This document shows, in pieces, positions 1-6,107 of a stretch of DNA of 6,848 bases. This DNA is from Paenibacillus sp. (GTDB taxonomy: Bacteria > Bacillota > Bacilli > Paenibacillales > NBRC-103111). The stretch's first letter is position 1; each line of letters begins with the position of its first letter. The stretch covers positions 1 to 6,848 of the forward strand of contig JARBUQ010000253.1 of NCBI GenBank assembly GCA_029239545.1, read 5' to 3'. The notes under the pieces are model-generated. The model did no database searches. It worked only from the letters and a program-made list of their open reading frames with translations, and was not told the origin of the DNA. The position numbers were made by a program, and so were the translations under genes.

Positions 1-14
1 GGTCTATTGATCAT
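1..14 (-). CDS. 5' end of the next operon gene (only the first codons; possibly guaA)
   Basis: On the minus strand an ATG at 14..12 is preceded, 8 nt upstream, by a perfect GGAGG at 27..23, and the frame then reads Met-Ile-Asn-Arg to the window edge. The start lies 43 nt after the TAA of the DUF4129 gene on the same strand, so it probably continues that operon. Four codons say nothing about function. In Bacillus subtilis the related yeaC-yeaD-yebA genes are followed by guaA (GMP synthase), which is the only reason to suggest guaA. A second ATG at 20..18 is followed at once by TAG and is not a usable start. The existence of a start here is well supported; the identity is a guess from synteny. 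Confidence 0.5.
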
Positions 15-22
15 CTACATAA

Positions 23-27
23 CCTCC
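23..27 (-). promoter_or_regulatory. Ribosome-binding site of the exiting downstream gene
   Basis: GGAGG on the minus strand, 8 nt before the ATG at 14..12. It is the main evidence that a gene starts at the left edge of the window. No riboswitch-sized leader or clear hairpin-plus-T-run terminator fits in the 43 nt between the two genes. Confidence 0.6.
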
Positions 28-57
28 AGTTTATCATTTCAAATTGATCGATTATAC

Positions 58-1356
58 TTACTTCTGCTCATATAATCGTCGCAACGCCTGTATCTCGTCG
101 TCAGTCAGTTTACGTCCACCATAACGAACCTCCTCATACAGCTTCACGAGCTCCTTCTCTTCCTGTATAAGCGGCCGCTGAGTCGATACCCGCTCCGCAA
201 TCTCGCGAGGTGTTTTGTGAGGCTCGGGTGTCGGTTGCAGTCGGGTCACCCATCTGTAATAAGCTCGGCGGACTCGCTGACTATTGTCGCCCATCTCCCT
301 CCACCCAGGCTCCCGGATCAGACGACCTCCCAAGCGGCCTAATTGAACGAATCGTTCCCTTGACCACTCTTTCCAGTCCAACAGGCGTCTCTGCTCATCG
401 ACATAACCAGCCCCGGACAGACTCTCCCTCCCGAAGGTATCAGCAAGCCAGCTTCTTACTTGCAGCAATAACCTGGTACGATGACGGATCAACCATACTG
501 TTAGCCAGATCATGCCGCCCAATACTGCCGATAGGAATATAAAACTCAACAATTCCACAGAATTTCTTGCCCACACCGCTGTCTCCCCTGTCGGCAAATA
601 ATCCTGAATTCGGATCGGAGGTTTGGTCACCAGGCTAGTTGGTTCTGGCGGAGTATAGGGCTCAGGAGCTGGATTCAACCAGTACATCAGCCACCATATA
701 AAGCGAGACATCGCCTGCCCCACAGCGCCGTCATTATAAGGAAGAGGCACGTATCCTAGAACAAAGATAACAGCCAGGAACAGGCACGTAAACAGCCTAT
801 TCTTCCATAAGGTAAGCTTCGTCAACGTATTCCTTATCCGATTATGATTTTCCCTATCCAACATCTCACGGTTCGATTTAAGCACAACGAGGATCAAGCT
901 CACAATACCCGATACATTGATCCAGAATGCATAACTGCTGAGCGATTGTACGGCTGGAAACAGGAGAGAAGCAGCAAAGTAAGCCGTCATTGGAAAGCTG
1001 TACATATTCATCTTGGGTGCAGGATTAAATTCCGTTCTGACAAAAAGAAAGGCTCTCATGATCGTGGCAAAACATACACAAGCCTGAATGAAAGCAGTGA
1101 AGCTGAATCCGGCTGTCGCCCCTCCAAAAAGGAGTCCCGCTGCTGCAGCTGCACTATACAATTGCCATTTCGAGGCTTTGTGCCAAGCTCTGCGTCCAAC
1201 TGCACTGATTGTATAAATTAAACTTAACGCGACTAGCCAGAGCAGGAGCGGCAATCCGTTAGGGAGATAAACATAAATAATAAGCAGTATAGGAACACCG
1301 AGCATGATTTCAAATAAACCCTGAAGCCAATAATATAGGACTCTTCGTTCCATCAT
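58..1356 (-). CDS. Multi-pass membrane protein with C-terminal DUF4129 domain, no transglutaminase domain
   Basis: A 432-residue integral membrane protein of unknown precise role. The N-terminal part carries about seven or eight hydrophobic segments (roughly 12-30, 35-52, 65-84, 86-103, 122-138, 142-160, 186-203, possibly 213-228). A proline-rich, probably extracytoplasmic stretch (about 228-258) follows, then one more TM helix (about 264-290) and a basic cytoplasmic tail. The tail ends in a DUF4129-like region (about 360-425): a VRRAYYRWV helix, a TPREIAERV element and a YEEVRYGGRKLTDDE element. YebA/TgpA-type relatives are usually much longer and carry a transglutaminase core between the TM bundle and DUF4129; here that core is absent, without a visible frameshift. 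The ATG at 1356 overlaps the TGA of the DUF58 gene by 4 nt and has a GGAGGG 7 nt upstream, so translational coupling is likely. A second ATG follows directly (Met-Met). DUF58/DUF4129 pairs are thought to act at the cell envelope; this is family inference. Confidence 0.85.
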   Translation of the reverse strand: MMERRVLYYWLQGLFEIMLGVPILLIIYVYLPNGLPLLLWLVALSLIYTISAVGRRAWHKASKWQLYSAAAAAGLLFGGATAGFSFTAFIQACVCFATIMRAFLFVRTEFNPAPKMNMYSFPMTAYFAASLLFPAVQSLSSYAFWINVSGIVSLILVVLKSNREMLDRENHNRIRNTLTKLTLWKNRLFTCLFLAVIFVLGYVPLPYNDGAVGQAMSRFIWWLMYWLNPAPEPYTPPEPTSLVTKPPIRIQDYLPTGETAVWARNSVELLSFIFLSAVLGGMIWLTVWLIRHRTRLLLQVRSWLADTFGRESLSGAGYVDEQRRLLDWKEWSRERFVQLGRLGGRLIREPGWREMGDNSQRVRRAYYRWVTRLQPTPEPHKTPREIAERVSTQRPLIQEEKELVKLYEEVRYGGRKLTDDEIQALRRLYEQK

Positions 1357-2513
1357 CTTGCAGCCCTCCCTGGTGTTTGATCCCCGGCTGCTGAATCGAT
1401 CTCCAGGCTTGTCTGTTCTTCACCCGCTTCAATCTCAAGGAATACCTTATGAATGACATTTCCTCTACTCTTCAAGCGTTCCAGCAGAAGCTCGACTCTA
1501 GGATTTATACTACAGCTGAACAATACAATATCCCGCTCAGATGTTCCGAGGTTGAGCTCCTGCTCCAGGAACTCCTCGAACGTAATCCCGTTCATGAATA
1601 CCAGAAGAGCAAGCGTTTCGAATATTGTCTCCAGATGGTCATTGCCGCCACCAGAAGAGATCCGAATTGCCTCCTCGCTCTCCGGACAATCGGCCCGTTG
1701 ACCATTGCTGCCGAACCCTGTATCAATGCCTCTGGAGATCGCATATTGTGCAAGTGTTGCGGCATACCGGATACCACATTCCAGCCTGTTGTGATTGTGC
1801 GCCATGCTCCACAGTGGGTCTGGATCACAATTAAACCAGATCAGAAGCGTATGATCGGCAGTGAAGCTTCTATTGTGCACTTGCAGCTTTCCGCTTCTTG
1901 CTGTAGCTTTCCAATTAAGCGCACTGAGTGGATCTCCGTAACGGTATTCACGCACACCTGCGATGGAGAAAGGATCCTCCATTGTCCATCGTCGAACCTC
2001 CAGATCGCCTAACCAGCTGTGGGAGGGGAGCGGAATGGCTTGGATTGGAACAAGCTTCGGATAAACAAGCAGGCGGGTATCATCGCCAAACTTGTAGGTC
2101 CTTACGACAGAATGGAGCCCCATAAGATCCCCGCACGTTAATGTTGCAGTCTGCAGCGTATAGACACCACGCTTGAGACAGATCACTTGATGCCTGCGAG
2201 TAATAACCGTATAGGGCATCAGACTGAAGAAGCTTTTGTGATTCTGCAGTTGACTGCCGCTGTTAATTGTCAGATTAGACTGCTTCCCGAACCGAAGCTC
2301 TGCCTGCATAAGGGATTCCAGCCTGAGCCACGGAAGAGGAAGCAGCTTGCGGTTAGCAATCTCCTCGACTAGCTGTATTTCGTCCCCTTCGTAGCAGGCA
2401 GATAAGCTAAAGGAACGCGTATATGTAATATTTCGGAGCGCCACATAACGGTACAAGGCACCCTGCAAAAGAGCTAAAATAGCTGTAATCAGTATGAGCC
2501 AATGTAAATGCAC
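1353..2513 (-). CDS. DUF58 domain protein (YeaD-like)
   Basis: A membrane-anchored DUF58 protein of 386 residues from the GTG at 2513. One hydrophobic N-terminal helix (about 3-23) is followed by a beta-rich region containing NRKLLPLPWLRLES (about 54-67), then the DUF58 signature: GVREYRYGDP (186-195) and ALNWKATARSGKLQV (198-212). A von Willebrand A-like C-terminal part follows, but the strand after the signature reads IWFNCDPDP, with no clear DxSxS MIDAS motif. The frame is open further upstream to a GTG at 2549, adding 12 residues, but that start has no Shine-Dalgarno sequence. The GTG at 2513 follows GGGGGA and places the TM helix right at the N-terminus, so I prefer it. DUF58 proteins normally pair with a MoxR-type AAA ATPase and a DUF4129 membrane protein in envelope-related systems. 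Here the DUF4129 partner is the next gene, but the upstream gene is divergent and no MoxR is present, so the ATPase must be elsewhere or dispensable. Confidence 0.88.
   Translation of the reverse strand: MHLHWLILITAILALLQGALYRYVALRNITYTRSFSLSACYEGDEIQLVEEIANRKLLPLPWLRLESLMQAELRFGKQSNLTINSGSQLQNHKSFFSLMPYTVITRRHQVICLKRGVYTLQTATLTCGDLMGLHSVVRTYKFGDDTRLLVYPKLVPIQAIPLPSHSWLGDLEVRRWTMEDPFSIAGVREYRYGDPLSALNWKATARSGKLQVHNRSFTADHTLLIWFNCDPDPLWSMAHNHNRLECGIRYAATLAQYAISRGIDTGFGSNGQRADCPESEEAIRISSGGGNDHLETIFETLALLVFMNGITFEEFLEQELNLGTSERDIVLFSCSINPRVELLLERLKSRGNVIHKVFLEIEAGEEQTSLEIDSAAGDQTPGRAAR
1364..1369 (-). promoter_or_regulatory. Ribosome-binding site of the DUF4129 gene, inside the DUF58 coding end
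   Basis: GGAGGG on the minus strand, 7 nt before the ATG at 1356. It lies inside the last codons of the DUF58 gene, fitting coupled translation of the 4-nt overlapping pair. Confidence 0.6.
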
Positions 2514-2516
2514 TAG

Positions 2517-2522
2517 TCCCCC
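2517..2522 (-). promoter_or_regulatory. G-rich ribosome-binding site favouring the internal DUF58 start
   Basis: GGGGGA on the minus strand; the G run ends 4 nt before the GTG at 2513. The spacing is a little short, but the competing GTG at 2549 has nothing comparable upstream. This decides the start chosen for the DUF58 gene. Confidence 0.4.
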
Positions 2523-2655
2523 AGTCTGACCTGCAAGTTCTGCAGGCACTCGAATAGTGTCCGTGATGTTTGCGAAACGATACGCCTTACTCCATTTTAC
2601 AGGATATGGATGATCTGGGGAACCTTTATTTGATCCCCACGCAATTCCGAATTCA

Positions 2656-2664
2656 TGTTAAAAT
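2656..2664 (+). promoter_or_regulatory. Candidate extended -10 promoter of the YolD-like gene
   Basis: TGTTAAAAT, a TGn extended -10 with hexamer TAAAAT, lies about 18 nt before the ATG at 2682. No convincing -35 is seen at 17 nt; a TTGATC at 2630-2635 is 23 nt away, too far. The implied 5' leader would be only about 10 nt. Plausible but unproven. Confidence 0.35.
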
Positions 2665-2674
2665 AGTTAAGATG

Positions 2675-2680
2675 AGGGGG
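2675..2680 (+). promoter_or_regulatory. Ribosome-binding site of the YolD-like gene; start ambiguous
   Basis: AGGGGG ends only 1 nt before the ATG at 2682 but 7 nt before an in-frame TTG at 2688. The spacing therefore fits the TTG better, although a GAGG register (2674-2677) leaves 4 nt to the ATG. Confidence 0.5.
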
Positions 2681-2681
2681 A

Positions 2682-2939
2682 ATGGACTTGGCAAAAGCAA
2701 AAGTAGCAAAACGACCAACACGGGATGAATTCGTGCTTGAGGAAATAGGGAACCAGCTCAGTGAAGCGAAGCTGGAGAATTCCGAGATTGTGTTGACCGT
2801 GTGGGGCTGGGAAGAGTCGGTTCGCGGCCAGATTGCAGCGATGGATTCCCGAACAGGCAGAGTTCATATTCAAAGCAATGGGGCAATCACGAAGGTGCCC
2901 TTCATGGATATCATGAAAGTGGACTACCCCAGAGACTGA
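2682..2939 (+). CDS. Small YolD-like protein
   Basis: An 85-residue soluble protein. The N-terminus is basic (AKAKVAKRPTRDEF), followed by a short helix (about 15-30) and a compact beta-rich part (about 35-82): VLTVWGW, VRGQIAAMD, GRVHIQS and KVPFMDIMKVD. This helix-then-barrel pattern with a final hydrophobic-D-I-hydrophobic strand resembles YolD-like proteins of Bacillota, which are often found beside Y-family DNA polymerases (UvrX/YqjW). No polymerase gene is near here, and the molecular function is unknown. It is the only plus-strand gene in the window, divergent from the DUF58 operon and convergent with the M16 gene, whose stop lies 3 nt beyond its own. The start may be the TTG at 2688, giving a protein two residues shorter that begins with Ala-Lys after the initiator, because ribosome-binding-site spacing suits it better. 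A real gene seems likely: clear ribosome-binding site, candidate promoter and protein-like composition. The YolD assignment is moderate. Confidence 0.7.
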   Translation: MDLAKAKVAKRPTRDEFVLEEIGNQLSEAKLENSEIVLTVWGWEESVRGQIAAMDSRTGRVHIQSNGAITKVPFMDIMKVDYPRD

Positions 2940-2942
2940 GCC

Positions 2943-4166
2943 TCAACCACCTACCCGAATGAATAACATCCGATCCTGGCCGCAATAGCGGGCTGCCAGC
3001 TCTTGAATGTCTGCAGCCGTGATACTCTTGATCTCCTCAGAGACAACTAACGGGTCTAGAGAAATCCCATACATTTCTTCATAGGCCAGGCTGCTGTTAC
3101 GGGCTTCTTTATTGTCCTGAGCGATCAGATATGTACCAATCATAGAATTTTTGGCAATCTGCAGTCGTTTATCCGACACAAGCTCTCTGGTTAGTCGATC
3201 GTACTCTTCGATAATAATGTGCTGCGCCTCCAGGCATCTTTGCGAGTCTGTGGCTACATAACCGATAAGAAACCCTTCGCTTGTATTTCCCACAGTGGAG
3301 GCTCTGACCGTATAAGCCAATCCGCGTTCACTGCGAATCAATCTATAGAGACGTGAGCTTTGCGAGCCTCCCAGCAGATGACTGGCGAGGCTCGCAATGC
3401 GTTTATCACGCGTGCCTGTTACGGGGCCATACATTCCCCAATGCAGCTGGGTCTGCTTCATCGGCCGCTCGATATGAATCGTTTCTCCTGACAAGGGTAC
3501 GGTCTGAAGGGCATCCAGCTTAAAGTCCATAGGCTCACCAACTGGAAGCTCCTGGGAGGAGACATACTCCACTACGGCTGCGTGATCGATTCTCCCGGTA
3601 GAGACGAGAATAATATTAGCTGGCTGATAATAGAGCTTATGGAATTGTATGAGCTGCTCGCGGGTTATCGAGCTCACAGATTGCATAGTTCCAAGATTGC
3701 TGGCTCGTTCAGGATGAGCTGCTCGCAGCTTCTCTAAAAGCAGCCTGGATCCGAACTGAAATGGATCATCCTCGGCTCTCTTGATCTCCTCAAGCACCAC
3801 CTTCTTCTCCAGCTCCATTTCCTGCTCTGGAAAAGTGGAGCGGAACACCATATCTGTTAAAATATCAAGCCCCTCATGCCATTTGTCATAAGAGGTAAAG
3901 GCATAATATCTTGTGCTGTCAGAAGATGTCCCGCCGTTAAGTCTGCCTCCGCACTCATCCATCTGTTCACTGATGTCATCCTTGGTACGAGTGAGGGTTC
4001 CTTTAAAAATCATATGCTCCAGAAAATGCGCTGTCCCATAAGGATGCAGCGCTTCATAATGCCCGCCAACCTTCACCCAATAGGACAGCATGGTTGCTAT
4101 CGCATTCTCATTATTCTCCGTAATAATGGTCAGCCCGTTGGGCAGTACCGTCTTCTGCACACTCAT
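2943..4166 (-). CDS. M16-family zinc metallopeptidase (pitrilysin-like, processing-peptidase type)
   Basis: A 407-residue M16 peptidase. The zinc-binding inverted motif HFLEH is at residues 47-51, and the third ligand is Glu127 within EKKVVLEEIKR, 76 residues after His51, with the supporting Glu120 seven residues before it: an intact catalytic set. The C-terminal half has the second M16 fold with GGSQSSRLYRLIRSERGLAY (266-285), the substrate-binding Arg/Tyr region of active members. The length is close to single-subunit bacterial M16B enzymes such as B. subtilis MlpA/YmxG, which probably degrade peptides; sequence and context differ, so no symbol is given. There is no signal peptide or TM segment, so a cytoplasmic protein is expected. 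The ATG at 4166 follows AGGAGG with 6-nt spacing. The gene starts 24 nt after the heparinase stop and probably shares its transcript. Its TGA is 3 nt from the stop of the convergent YolD-like gene, leaving no room for an intergenic terminator. Confidence 0.93.
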   Translation of the reverse strand: MSVQKTVLPNGLTIITENNENAIATMLSYWVKVGGHYEALHPYGTAHFLEHMIFKGTLTRTKDDISEQMDECGGRLNGGTSSDSTRYYAFTSYDKWHEGLDILTDMVFRSTFPEQEMELEKKVVLEEIKRAEDDPFQFGSRLLLEKLRAAHPERASNLGTMQSVSSITREQLIQFHKLYYQPANIILVSTGRIDHAAVVEYVSSQELPVGEPMDFKLDALQTVPLSGETIHIERPMKQTQLHWGMYGPVTGTRDKRIASLASHLLGGSQSSRLYRLIRSERGLAYTVRASTVGNTSEGFLIGYVATDSQRCLEAQHIIIEEYDRLTRELVSDKRLQIAKNSMIGTYLIAQDNKEARNSSLAYEEMYGISLDPLVVSEEIKSITAADIQELAARYCGQDRMLFIRVGG

Positions 4167-4172
4167 TTTCTG

Positions 4173-4178
4173 CCTCCT
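4173..4178 (-). promoter_or_regulatory. Strong ribosome-binding site of the M16 peptidase
   Basis: A perfect AGGAGG on the minus strand, 6 nt before the ATG at 4166 and inside the 24-nt gap after the heparinase stop. It is the strongest ribosome-binding site in the window and fixes the peptidase start. Confidence 0.75.
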
Positions 4179-4190
4179 CTTCCCGATTTG

Positions 4191-6041
4191 CTAGCTGTTG
4201 TTCCAATACTTTCTGATGGCTTTATCCAGGACAGGCTGGTTGATCGAATTCAATCTCAATTGTTTGTGGTCTACCATGAGAAGAGGTTCCCCCCTGCCAG
4301 ACTTGATCTGGATTTCATGATCCCCAAACCTGAATCGGATAATATCATCCTCCCATCGGAAGGAACGGATTGGGCTACTTGAAGTGTCAAGCCTTATATG
4401 CGTTGCGAACTTAGTGCTCTTGCCGAGCTTACCATACGCTGCTGACCAGGCCGCTGTAAGCTTACCGTGAGTGGAGGAATACCATCCACGCAGCGGCTTT
4501 GTCTGTCCCCGAACAAGAGTGGTCTCGATGCTCTCCTTCAACAAGGGCTCCATGGACATGAGCTTGCTGTTAACAGAAGCAGTGATGACAAAACCGTTCA
4601 ATTCGCAGCCCACATTAGGGAAAAAGTTAAACATCTGCTCATACCGATGCTCCTTGCTGCTATGCAGCAGATCAAACACCAATATATCCCATGGCTTGTG
4701 GTAAAAAATAATTCGCTGATGGACGACCCCTGAGTATAAGCAATGAACCCCTGAGGCAAAGCCAAACCGATCCGTGAAGAGGGAGCTCTTCAGTCCCGAC
4801 CTTCCAACGTTTGAATAATTCAAATTCGTATTGATATGATCGACAACGACCGTGTTATGGGCTCTTGCTGATATCACATAATTGCGGCCGGCACTCTCAT
4901 AATTGTAGTTAAACATACCGGCATCCGTAAGCAAAGGCTGACCAAATGCGAATAAGGTCAACGCCAGGTCATCATGATGCTTGTGAACCTTGGAATGAAA
5001 GCCGCTGTATAAGACAAGCTGAACGGATTTCGCATCATACTCCCACTTATTTCTCATTACAGCATAACCGCCAAAAGGAAACATTGCATCAAGAATTGCT
5101 GGCCGCTTGCCCTTCCTTCCTTGACTGATGACATATTGCAAGCCCTGCAGCGCAGATGTGTTTAGATTCATCCAGGGACCTTGCTCGAAGGAGGACATCA
5201 GGCTGTCTCCGATTGGCGGAATGAGACCATTAGGCTGGAGGACATGCGTAATAAACTCTAGCTCCTTGCAAATGATCGTTTTGAGAGTAGTATAACGCAT
5301 ATCCTTATGCTGCTGCAGAAAACTCATAAAATGATACATACGCTTAAGAAAGAGCATAGCATAACCCGGGGAATGCTCCCTATAGCTCCCGTCCGCAGCA
5401 AATAAATGGCTTAATTGAGGGATAGCCCGGTTCATCGCCAGCTTGCGCCAATGACCAGCCCTTTCCAAATGGTCAAAAACAGTAGCGCCCGTATACAAGG
5501 CGATATCTTGATCCAGGCCATGGTTATGCTTTTTACGATAAAATCCCGAATTGCTTAATTTGATACAATGAATTTCCGCAAGCTTTGCGAATTGTTTGGC
5601 CGTTGTTAAATCCCAGCTTCCCCTGCGCCATACTTCAAATAATCTGCATACTACAACCAGTCTCAAGGCAGTGGAATGATCATGCCAGGCCATCTCAGAT
5701 GCTGATTCGGGGCAATTACTGGATGTCCATCCTCTCATTATGGATACAGCCTTATCGAGATAACGACGATCGGAAAAACGCTCATACCCTTGAATCAAAT
5801 ACTCCAGCATGATCAATGTATGAACCGAAAATCTCCAGCTTCTTTCCTTGAAGGGATCGGACACCCATATATTGTCTGTTCCCAACTTAAAAACCGGATA
5901 CCTCTCAGCAATATAATAGTGATCCTTAAGATAATCGTTGCAGATTCGAAGCAGCGTCTCTTCCGTATAATCCGTACTCCTTAAGTGAATCACCTGGATC
6001 GGCTTGCGCCCACGTATGGCTTCCAACGCTTTATCCGTCAT
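4191..6041 (-). CDS. Heparinase II/III-family polysaccharide lyase, no signal peptide
   Basis: A 616-residue protein with the full heparinase II/III layout: an N-terminal alpha-toroid (about 50-290) and a C-terminal beta-sandwich (about 320-580). Family hallmarks are all visible: DPFKERSWRF (62-71), WHDHSTALR (119-127), HNHG (172-175) with the catalytic-type Asn173, DGSYREHSPGY (218-227) with Tyr227, HKHHDD (353-358) supplying His and metal-site residues, DAGMFNY (373-379), and RNYVISARAHNTVVVD (386-401). Such enzymes cleave uronic-acid-containing polysaccharides by beta-elimination; the substrate cannot be read from sequence. The N-terminus (MTDKALEAIRGRKP) is hydrophilic, with no signal peptide or TM segment, whereas many family members are secreted or periplasmic. 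The ATG at 6041 has a G-rich ribosome-binding site (GGGGG at 6053..6049, 7 nt away). It lies 66 nt after the glycosyltransferase-like gene, suggesting a polysaccharide synthesis or remodelling operon. No truncation or frameshift is seen. Confidence 0.93.
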   Translation of the reverse strand: MTDKALEAIRGRKPIQVIHLRSTDYTEETLLRICNDYLKDHYYIAERYPVFKLGTDNIWVSDPFKERSWRFSVHTLIMLEYLIQGYERFSDRRYLDKAVSIMRGWTSSNCPESASEMAWHDHSTALRLVVVCRLFEVWRRGSWDLTTAKQFAKLAEIHCIKLSNSGFYRKKHNHGLDQDIALYTGATVFDHLERAGHWRKLAMNRAIPQLSHLFAADGSYREHSPGYAMLFLKRMYHFMSFLQQHKDMRYTTLKTIICKELEFITHVLQPNGLIPPIGDSLMSSFEQGPWMNLNTSALQGLQYVISQGRKGKRPAILDAMFPFGGYAVMRNKWEYDAKSVQLVLYSGFHSKVHKHHDDLALTLFAFGQPLLTDAGMFNYNYESAGRNYVISARAHNTVVVDHINTNLNYSNVGRSGLKSSLFTDRFGFASGVHCLYSGVVHQRIIFYHKPWDILVFDLLHSSKEHRYEQMFNFFPNVGCELNGFVITASVNSKLMSMEPLLKESIETTLVRGQTKPLRGWYSSTHGKLTAAWSAAYGKLGKSTKFATHIRLDTSSSPIRSFRWEDDIIRFRFGDHEIQIKSGRGEPLLMVDHKQLRLNSINQPVLDKAIRKYWNNS

Positions 6042-6107
6042 CGGTTTGCCCCCATTTCGAATTCCTCATCCGTTCCAGCTAGCTCCCGATCTCCCACGAT
6101 CCCCCGT

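Larger units (their letters stand above)
2550..2681. promoter_or_regulatory. Divergent intergenic region between DUF58 operon and YolD-like gene
   Basis: About 130 bp that should hold the promoters for both directions. For the plus strand there is an extended -10-like element (2656-2664). For the minus strand the best -10-like hexamer is TAAAAT (2599..2594), but no good -35 lies 16-18 nt upstream, so that promoter is uncertain. The region also contains a 6-bp inverted repeat, TGGGGA (2616-2621) and TCCCCA (2634-2639), with a 12-nt spacer, which could be a small operator dyad. No tRNA, riboswitch or terminator was recognised. Confidence 0.45.

Noticed and set aside
210..2372. Several plus-strand open frames of 60-190 codons opposite the DUF4129 and DUF58 genes
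   Set aside because: They lie wholly antisense to genes with clear family motifs, show no recognisable domains, and lack convincing ribosome-binding sites; they are shadows of the real coding frames.
2901..2917. Perfect inverted repeat TTCATG-GATAT-CATGAA as a terminator
   Set aside because: It is AT-rich with a 6-bp stem, has no following T-run on either strand, and is explained by the codons for Phe-Met-Asp-Ile-Met-Lys.
3876..4382. A 168-codon plus-strand frame spanning the heparinase/M16 junction
   Set aside because: It is antisense to two motif-rich genes and has no family resemblance or ribosome-binding site.
6039..6056. Tiny minus-strand frame (ATG plus four codons) ending in ATGA overlap with the heparinase start
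   Set aside because: It looks like a coupled leader peptide, but it has no clear ribosome-binding site of its own and can arise by chance; its GGGGG more simply serves as the heparinase ribosome-binding site.
6042..6107. Possible terminator or promoter between the glycosyltransferase-like and heparinase genes
   Set aside because: No stable hairpin with T-run and no convincing -35/-10 pair was found in these 66 nt; treated as an ordinary operon gap.
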